This document shows positions 57,919-64,000 of a DNA stretch of 64,000 nucleotides, one piece after another. Source of the DNA: Cryptomeria japonica (Eukaryota; Streptophyta; Pinopsida; Cupressales; Cupressaceae); contig NC_081409.1 of NCBI RefSeq assembly GCF_030272615.1, forward strand, positions 475,809,573 to 475,873,572. Reading direction: 5' to 3'. The translations under genes were made by a program, and so were the position numbers. The notes under the pieces are model-generated. The model was given only the letters and a program-made list of their open reading frames with translations. It was not told the origin of the DNA and made no database searches. Every line of letters starts with the position of its first letter. The first letter of the stretch is position 1.

Positions 57919-60900
57919 TGTTGTGACGTTTTCACACATTGACCCATTGCAAATAGGGACCCCTCTTTGCTTTATAGATGTCGTTGAATAAAGTGTTAAG
58001 TTAAGCGTAGTGTAGAATAAGAGTCATTTTAAATCAAAAACTCAAAAAATGCAAAAAAATTGAAAATCAAGAAAATTTGGTCAAGTCATGAAAACGATCC
58101 TGTCATTGCTCTCAACGACTTTGTCATTGCTAGCAATCACCCTATTATTGCCTTGGACGGCCTCTTGTCATTGCTCCCAATCACTTTTTCAATGCTAGCA
58201 ACCACTTTGTCATTGCTAGCAATCACTGTGTCATTGCTTTCAATCACTTTGTCATTGCTAGCAATCACCTTGTCAATGCTCTCAATGATCGAGTCATTGC
58301 TTTCGATGCTCTTATTATTGCTTAGAACGTCTTGCTTTGACCAAACCCTTGTCATTGACTACGATGAGGTATCAAGGAAAGCAAAATTGGATCAAGTCAA
58401 GTTCCGTCATCTATTGAAAGGTGGCAAACACATAGATTCGATGAGCAAGGATGAAAGCAAAATGCATGCATTCAATGACACTAAGCTTGCATGATGAAAT
58501 CTTATGCTAAGATTAATGCAAGTTGTAAGCACGATGAAAGATTCAAATGATGATCAAAAACCATTAAATGAGAATGGTCGCACAAATGCAAATATTTAAA
58601 ATCGATGCCTTGTGATATTGTAAAGTTCGATGTGAATCATTCAATCTAAGGCGACCAGCACTATCACAATCAAAGTTTTAAAAGCTCTAAGCTGGCGATT
58701 AGATATTTGGAGGCAAAATTCGTTGTATTTCACTAATGATCGATCAGGAGATATTCAATGAATGTGGCGGGTTTAGCAACAATATATATTTGCTAACTCG
58801 ATGAATGTGAAGGGTTGCATTCAATGATGTGATGTTAACTGCACTAAGTGTTTCGATTTGTAAAATAGAAGCCTTACATATAGGCATCATTGGATTGCAT
58901 TTAATTGTGGACCTCTAACTCCATGGATTGATTACAAGAGGATCTAATTCAGGGAGCAAAGTTAGATGTTTTGATGCAATGCATGTAATAGACGATGCCT
59001 TACCTTTGAAAATTGATGTGTTGGAATCCCCTAAGCACCACAATCTGCAATTATCTTTTGTAATGGACACCAATGCATTAAATGAAGTTCGCCAATAGCT
59101 GTGATGAGGTATTGACCTCCTTGAACCACTATAAGCTTCAATTTGATCATTTCATTTGATCAAATTGAGATCGACTTGCTTTTACATCTGCAATTTCATC
59201 CTTTGATTATCAGCGAATTATCTGACAGTGATTTTGATATACATTAGGCAGCGAATTCATCTCTGTATTTTGATCATCAGCGACTCTACTTTGTTCAGCG
59301 AATTGGCTAGAGAGCAGTGCGGTTTTGATGAATTCATGATAACGATTTTGATTATACCCCAGCGATTCAACCTTCAAATGCAACATCAGCGAAAAGAACA
59401 GCGAACTCATTTCATTCACCGCAAATGAGCATCATTTGGTTAGCAAATCTGTTATTGGAGATAGCAAAGGTAGAAATTTCTTGATGGCAATGAGTTAAGT
59501 CCCATCGAATACACTCATCAACAGCAAGTTTGGGAGCAAGATTATCAATTTTACATCAGCATTGGAAGGCAGTCTATTCTAAAAATTGATTGCCAGTGCA
59601 TTTTGATTAATTCGCAAGTTTGGGACAAATCAGATTTGTCACATCAGATCTTATTTCAAGTGCTGGTGTATCTTGTCATTTGTCAATCTCAGTCATAAGT
59701 GACTCTCTCAACGAAGTCTGATCATCTTTAATCATTTACAACGATTCATCATTAGTGAGGATGATCATTTTCATGATTAAGGATTGGGGCTGCGATATAG
59801 GGTTTGAACTTATATTTTAAAGGGTACCATTCTAAGGTTATGAATCCTAGTTTAGGTATTGATTCTTAAGTTTGTTTTATAAATCATATCATAAAATTAA
59901 CTTAGCCAATTCTCACAGGTGCAAGATGGTGGGAGCAAGGCGAGCTCTTATCAAGGAGGGCATTGCGCTTCAAGTCCCTACAAGGCAGCTGATGGGATCG
60001 TCAAGTCGCAAACTCATGCAAGGCAGGAATAGGAGTGATATACATCAAAGGGAATACAAGAAGACTCCAGGCGCAATGTGCATTTCAAAGCGTCCTAGGC
60101 AATGACACCATCTGTCCTAAGCAAAGACAAGAACCAAGAATGTGATCAGCATGATGATACAAGGAAGCTGCTTGAAGAAAAGGATTTCACAAAGAACGCC
60201 CAAGGAGTACGATCAATGCACTTCAAGGCACAATGAGGATCAAGCATAGACAAGATAAGGTCTACATCGAAAGCAACATCAAGGCAAGGAAGTAGCAATC
60301 AACGTCAAGCACTTAAGATGGAAATCTTTCACAATCTTGAATTTCCTTCGGAAATCCAAGAATCATTGTTAGTATAGTCAAGAATGCAAGTGATTAAGAC
60401 GAGAAAGTTTCAGAAGAGTTAATCAAAGTTAGAAGATCAACTTGAGCAAAGTCATCATCACATCGAGAACTTGGAATTGTTGAGTATCAAGAGATATGCC
60501 TCATTCATTCACACACTTGTGATGAGTTACAAGGATCGAAGCTGAGGTGGCACCTAGTCATCTTTAACCAATCACATCATTTCAAGATAAGGCGTTCAGA
60601 TTCAATGAACATGACTCATCCTATGAAGAAGATAACTACCACATGGGCACAAAGTTCGAAGTACCTACCCTTGTCATTTATTGGTTGAATTTTCAAAGGA
60701 CATCTGTCCCATCAAATGTAATTGTATCATTGGTCAAGCATTAAATGCTTTGCAATGGGTTCAACAAACCCTAATTAGGGTTTCTATCTTTTGATCTTGT
60801 CCATTGATCTCAAATCAATCTGAGCCACTAAATTGTAATAAGAGCACTATAAAAGGCTCCACTTCTTCACTTGTAAAGGATAATAGTAGCAGTTCAAGAG

Positions 60901-61679
60901 TAGATAATAGCAGATAGCAAGTAGAGTAGAGTAGGAAGAGAAGGCAAAGATTGTTGCCAAGATATTGTTGCAAAATGCATGTAAACTTCATTGAAGGTAT
61001 GGTGAATTCTATATGTTGATTCAACAATTCGCATGGTCTCTACTCAATTTGATTTCATGTTGTTTAGATGAATGGAAGACTTTGTGTATGATCAATGCTG
61101 AAATTCGTATGTCCATACTACTAACACCTTGCCAATGGTAAAGTGCCTTGCGTGGTCTACTAGAAACATTTAGCTTAAGCTTAACTTCAATTATCGGCAT
61201 CGCTTCTTCATTGATATGCATCAACTTGATGATGTCTATGCTTGTGGTGATGATTTGAAAATCATAAAACCATCCTTAGGAGATCGCACTAGCCTTGTGG
61301 AGATGTTCATAGCATGTCAAAGCAAGACTTAGTTGAATTCCACCAAAGATTGTCCTTTGCTCTTACATTCAAAGAGTTAGAGTAGCCTTCCTAAACCCTA
61401 TCCTTTTTTTTTTTTTTATTTTTTAAATCAAGCAAAATCCTACGTTCCATCATCATTCGAGCATTCAGGCGTTCAACGTAAGTCCACCTTGTGAAACCAG
61501 CAATATCACATCATATACAACTGAGTCTATCCAAGAGCTCGTCAAGACCTGACATACAAGAACCTTGGAGTTGTCCCACTTGATCACACAACTTAGCATT
61601 TGGGAGTCTTTATTCAAGAGAGGATAGAATACTTAGTATTTTATTTTGTGTTGCGTAGTGCGTGAAAACACCATCAACA
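57919..61679 (+). mobile_element. Large LTR-like family, copy C (solo-LTR-like, 3.76 kb)
   Basis: Starts TGTTGTGACGTTTTCACAC and ends GTGAAAACACCATCAACA, flanked on both sides by GGTAG. The insert interrupts the gypsy gag; joining the flanks restores its frame. It has a TATA box (CTATAAAAGGC, 60847), CTAATTAGGG, ATATCACA, CGTAAGTCC and GTCAAGACCTGACAT, all shared in order with copy B. The two termini form an imperfect inverted repeat (TGTTG..GTTTTCAC). There is no coding region. A solo LTR of an element with very long LTRs fits best, but no internal domain of that family is present to prove it. Confidence 0.8.
58101..58335. repeat. 21-bp minisatellite, about 11 units
   Basis: Degenerate tandem units of the form TCATTGCTAGCAATCACTTTG, with CTAGCAATC alternating with CTCTCAATG or CTTTCAATC. 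It lies in the first 420 bp of copy C. The 21-bp period leaves frames open on both strands (heptads such as IASNDKV on the - strand), but this is a by-product of the repeat and not evidence of a protein. Confidence 0.88.
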
Positions 61680-61684
61680 GGTAG
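61680..61684. repeat. Target duplication of copy C, right (GGTAG)
   Basis: Exact partner of 57914-57918. Confidence 0.88.
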
Positions 61685-61886
61685 TTCATTTAATTGTTCT
61701 TCCTCTTCTTCGGCATCTACATGTTGGTCTTCACCTCTTTGTTGATCTACTTCATCATCAGAACCTCCTCTTCTTCACCTTATTCTTTGATTCGCCATTA
61801 TTTCCGTAAGGTCTGCTATCTGCCTTTGGAGGTTTTACAAATCGTGCAAGACCTCCCCTTCCTCTTCCTCTTTCTCTCCCAGCCAT
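61685..61886 (-). pseudogene. Second gypsy gag, N-terminal part
   Basis: ATG at 61886 opens MAGRERGRGRGGLARF. After a frame change it reads DDEVDQQRGEDQHVDAEEEE, then QLNELP up to the insertion point. The acidic-basic N-terminus fits a gypsy gag. It lies just inside the primer site and continues at 57918 in the same frame. Confidence 0.8.
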
Positions 61887-61892
61887 CTTGTT

Positions 61893-61904
61893 GCTTTGAT
61901 ACCG
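61893..61904 (-). other. Primer binding site of the second gypsy
   Basis: CGGTATCAAAGC on the - strand, two bases inside the 5' LTR. It is close to the initiator tRNA-Met complement, with the first T changed to C. Confidence 0.65.
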
Positions 61905-61906
61905 GA

Positions 61907-62446
61907 TGATGTAAGCAAATTACAACCAGACATTCACCATTAACAAAATCATAAGAAAAGAGACAGAATGAGAACAAAGATCAGACTAATTGCTCTTCAT
62001 TATTCACCAACCACTCTGCTGCCACGATGAAAGGAAAACACTATTTTAGCTACAATTCGAAAATTACCATTTTTGGCAGATTTTCACAAAATCATTTTTT
62101 TTGCCATTTTTGGTAATTTCTAAATCTATTCGGATGACTACGAAAATTTCCAATTATTGAGAGTTATCTTGAGCGACACTACTCGTCAACTTGCTAAGAG
62201 ATTACATGCATAAATTAAAAGATACTACTAAAATAAAAATTAGAAAATCCCGAAAAAATCACTAAAAGCCAATTTTGAGGCTTTATATGAAGGAATTTGG
62301 CCCTAAAAAATGCATTGATCCAAGGTCCAACTGAACTAGGTTCTGTCGGCAATCCAAACAACTCTTCACGATACACCTCCATGTCAAATCTCGGCCCAAA
62401 CGGACAACCGAGTCAAAAGTTATGACTGTCGGAAGTCCCGACATCA
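61907..62446 (-). repeat. 5' LTR of the second gypsy, about 540 bp
   Basis: TGATGTAAGC.. to ..CCCGACATCA on the + strand, with TG..CA ends and the primer site adjacent. Its right 320 bp match the partial 3' LTR at 53256-53578. Confidence 0.85.
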
Positions 62447-62719
62447 CTTATGCTATTAGTGAAAAGCAGTGATTTAAGATATACAAAGTCAGAAATTTAA
62501 TTTATATATTTAAATGAAGCATTGATTAGTAAAGGGCAAAGAAAGATAAATGAGGAGTGATCAAATATTACGATGAACATGTTATAAATGGTGGCAAAAA
62601 GTAAGAATCAATGTGTTAAGGCAATGACTTGGTAACTTTTCAATGGGCAAAGTGATTATGTGAAGAAATATACATATATCAATGAGCATCAAATAACTTA
62701 ATTACAATTAAGATGCGAC
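62447..62719. other. Short flank between gypsy and the last LTR
   Basis: AT-rich non-coding sequence of 273 bp. No primer site or polypurine tract is seen next to the LTR at 62720. Confidence 0.5.
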
Positions 62720-64000
62720 TGTAATGTCGCCTTTTCCGCTCTAGTTGGTTTTGGGGGCTGTTGGCCAATTCCGAGATCCGTTGGTCAATCAGAGGCAGGA
62801 ATTAGGGTTTCCTATTTTCTAGGAGGATGCTTTGGCAGTTTTGGTGGCTTGCATGTTGGAATTTTAGAGTTCTTATTTTGGATTCCTTCTGGATTTTTAG
62901 AAAGCTTCGCAAGGAGGGTATATGCATAGCAAGCAATGGAGTTTGACTGACTTACTATTTTTAGTAAGTGGTGGCAGAAGCAGCTTATTTCTTTGAGTTT
63001 TTTTTGGTTTTCTGAGAGCTTTGCGATGGTGTGACATGCAAACAAATCTGAAGACTTTTCCGAACTTAACTATTTTCAGTAAGTTGTGATGGCTGCTTAA
63101 TATGTGGTTAAATTGAATTTGGACACACTATTTTTCGCAGTATGCTAGTTTTAGTAAGTGCTATTTTTAGTAAGTGACAGTTGCTTCCCAGTTTTTGCCC
63201 TAACGGAGTTTGGAGACACTTACTATTTTTAGGGTTTTGGGTTGAGCCAGTGCAACACAGGCTATTTATGGCAGTCCAACTTGGCATGATGATCCGGAGA
63301 TTTAGTTCTATTTTTGGCAGGTTCCTATGTTCCAGCTCAGATGGCTATTTTTAGCAATGCAGTTCAGTACTTTGGCCTCAGCTCAACATTGGCAGTTGTC
63401 AGTAATTGAAGGTATATTTTAATGGTTAAGCCTTATATTTATTTTATTTAGATTTGGACGACTTGGAGAGGAGAAATAATATTTTTATCCTAAGTCTATT
63501 TGGCGAAATATTTTACCTTCATAATGGGGTGCCAAAATGCAGTATAATTTTATAACTTATGGTTGGACACCTTTGGAGGAAATTCTCATTAAAAAGGATT
63601 ATACCTAGTGTTATTTTAACATTGGCTAAAGTTGACCTCCACTTGAGGGAATAATGTATTTGTTGCCAAATAAAATATTATTATTCCTTGGGCGATTTAT
63701 TGTTGAAGAAAAATACTATAAAGTGAAATGTTAATAAGGCAAGATGGACGCCTTATGGAGAAATAAGTTAATTTTATAATATATTTCACTTATCTACCTT
63801 GCCTTGGATGCTATTTTATGATTTTATTGTCATTTTTATAAAGTATATTTGCTCCTATGAGAAGGTCAATTTGGAGAAAGGAGAAATGAAATGTAATTTC
63901 AAAATAATGGGAAGTGAATGTGCATTTGGGTTTGGCGTTCATTTGGAGGGAATTTGAATTTGAATTTGGAGACACAAAGTCTATAAATAAGAGTGTTGGG
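62720..64000 (+). mobile_element. LTR of the TGTAAT gypsy family, cut by window end
   Basis: Starts TGTAATGTCGCC. From there to the window end it matches the - strand LTR at 22269 down to about 21500. The match includes GGCTGTTGGCC, TTTCCTATTTT, GGAGGATGCTTTGGCAG and the TATA box CTATAAATAAGAGTG at 63981. It is in + orientation, opposite to the other copy. No polypurine tract precedes it, so it is a 5' LTR or a solo LTR. An extra block of roughly 100 bp near 62.9-63.0 kb is absent from the other copy. Confidence 0.85.
63981..63993 (+). promoter_or_regulatory. TATA box of the last LTR
   Basis: CTATAAATAAGAG, identical to the - strand box at 21512-21523. Confidence 0.7.

Larger units (their letters stand above)
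53256..62446 (-). mobile_element. Second Ty3/gypsy chromovirus, nested and degraded
   Basis: On the - strand: 5' LTR (61907-62446), tRNA-Met-like primer site, gag (split by copy C at 57919-61679), protease, RT, RNase H, integrase, chromodomain, and a partial 3' LTR (53256-53578). Its proteins resemble those of the inner gypsy at 42-48 kb (for example HHIDLIPGASLP and SVVDSGS-type protease), so the two are related but distinct families. Stops and frameshifts occur throughout. No outer target duplication can be tested because the left LTR is truncated. Confidence 0.87.

Noticed and set aside
58060-58494. 144-codon + strand frame rich in SLLAITLS repeats, resembling membrane helices
   Set aside because: Follows the 21-bp minisatellite exactly; hydrophobic heptads are a by-product of the repeat.

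Overview
The window reads as nuclear DNA of a seed plant with a large, transposon-filled genome. The dense nesting of old LTR elements, the plant-type LINE with an RNase H domain and the very sparse genes suggest a gymnosperm such as a conifer, but that is an inference; nothing here identifies a species. No tRNA, rRNA, CRISPR array or bacterial-type gene was found.

The only host gene I can support is at the left end on the + strand. Three exons (1275-1403, 1536-1656, 1777-1858) encode part of a plant FCP1/NIF-type HAD phosphatase. They are joined by clean GT..AG introns and follow one reading frame. Earlier and later exons were not found.

Region 3.6-12.2 kb is mostly non-coding. It holds a 234-bp tandem duplication, a set of CCACTT..AGTGG repeats and a probable LTR-like block (about 9.0-11.9 kb). 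A nearly complete but dead LINE lies at 12.19-19.88 kb (- strand), bracketed by a 17-bp target-site duplication. It carries ORF1, ORF2 (endonuclease, RT, zf-RVT, RNase H) and an unexplained third ORF. A chromovirus (Ty3/gypsy) 3' end with its LTR occupies about 20.1-23.06 kb (- strand). From 23.06 to 30.5 kb lie two abutting copies of a very large LTR-like family (copies A and B, + strand), B carrying a further insertion. A scrambled LINE fragment follows at 30.7-31.6 kb.

Region 34.48-50.85 kb is a nested stack. A Ty1/copia element (- strand) has 169-bp LTRs, an ACATC target duplication, a tRNA-Met primer site and a polypurine tract. It has lost its integrase. Two elements are inserted into its reverse transcriptase: a Ty3/gypsy chromovirus (42336-48585) with 0.79-kb LTRs, and a 6.3-kb element (35671-42004) with a long ORF of unknown function and no polymerase. 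In both cases removing the insert and one target copy rejoins the copia reading frame.

Region 53.26-62.45 kb is a second chromovirus (- strand), with a solo-LTR-like copy C of the A/B family (57919-61679, GGTAG target duplication) inserted into its gag. From 62720 to the window end is a + strand LTR of the same family as the - strand LTR at about 20-22 kb.

All transposon coding regions carry stops or frameshifts, so none looks autonomous now. Many stops fit C-to-T decay of TGG or CAG codons, as expected for methylated plant repeats.
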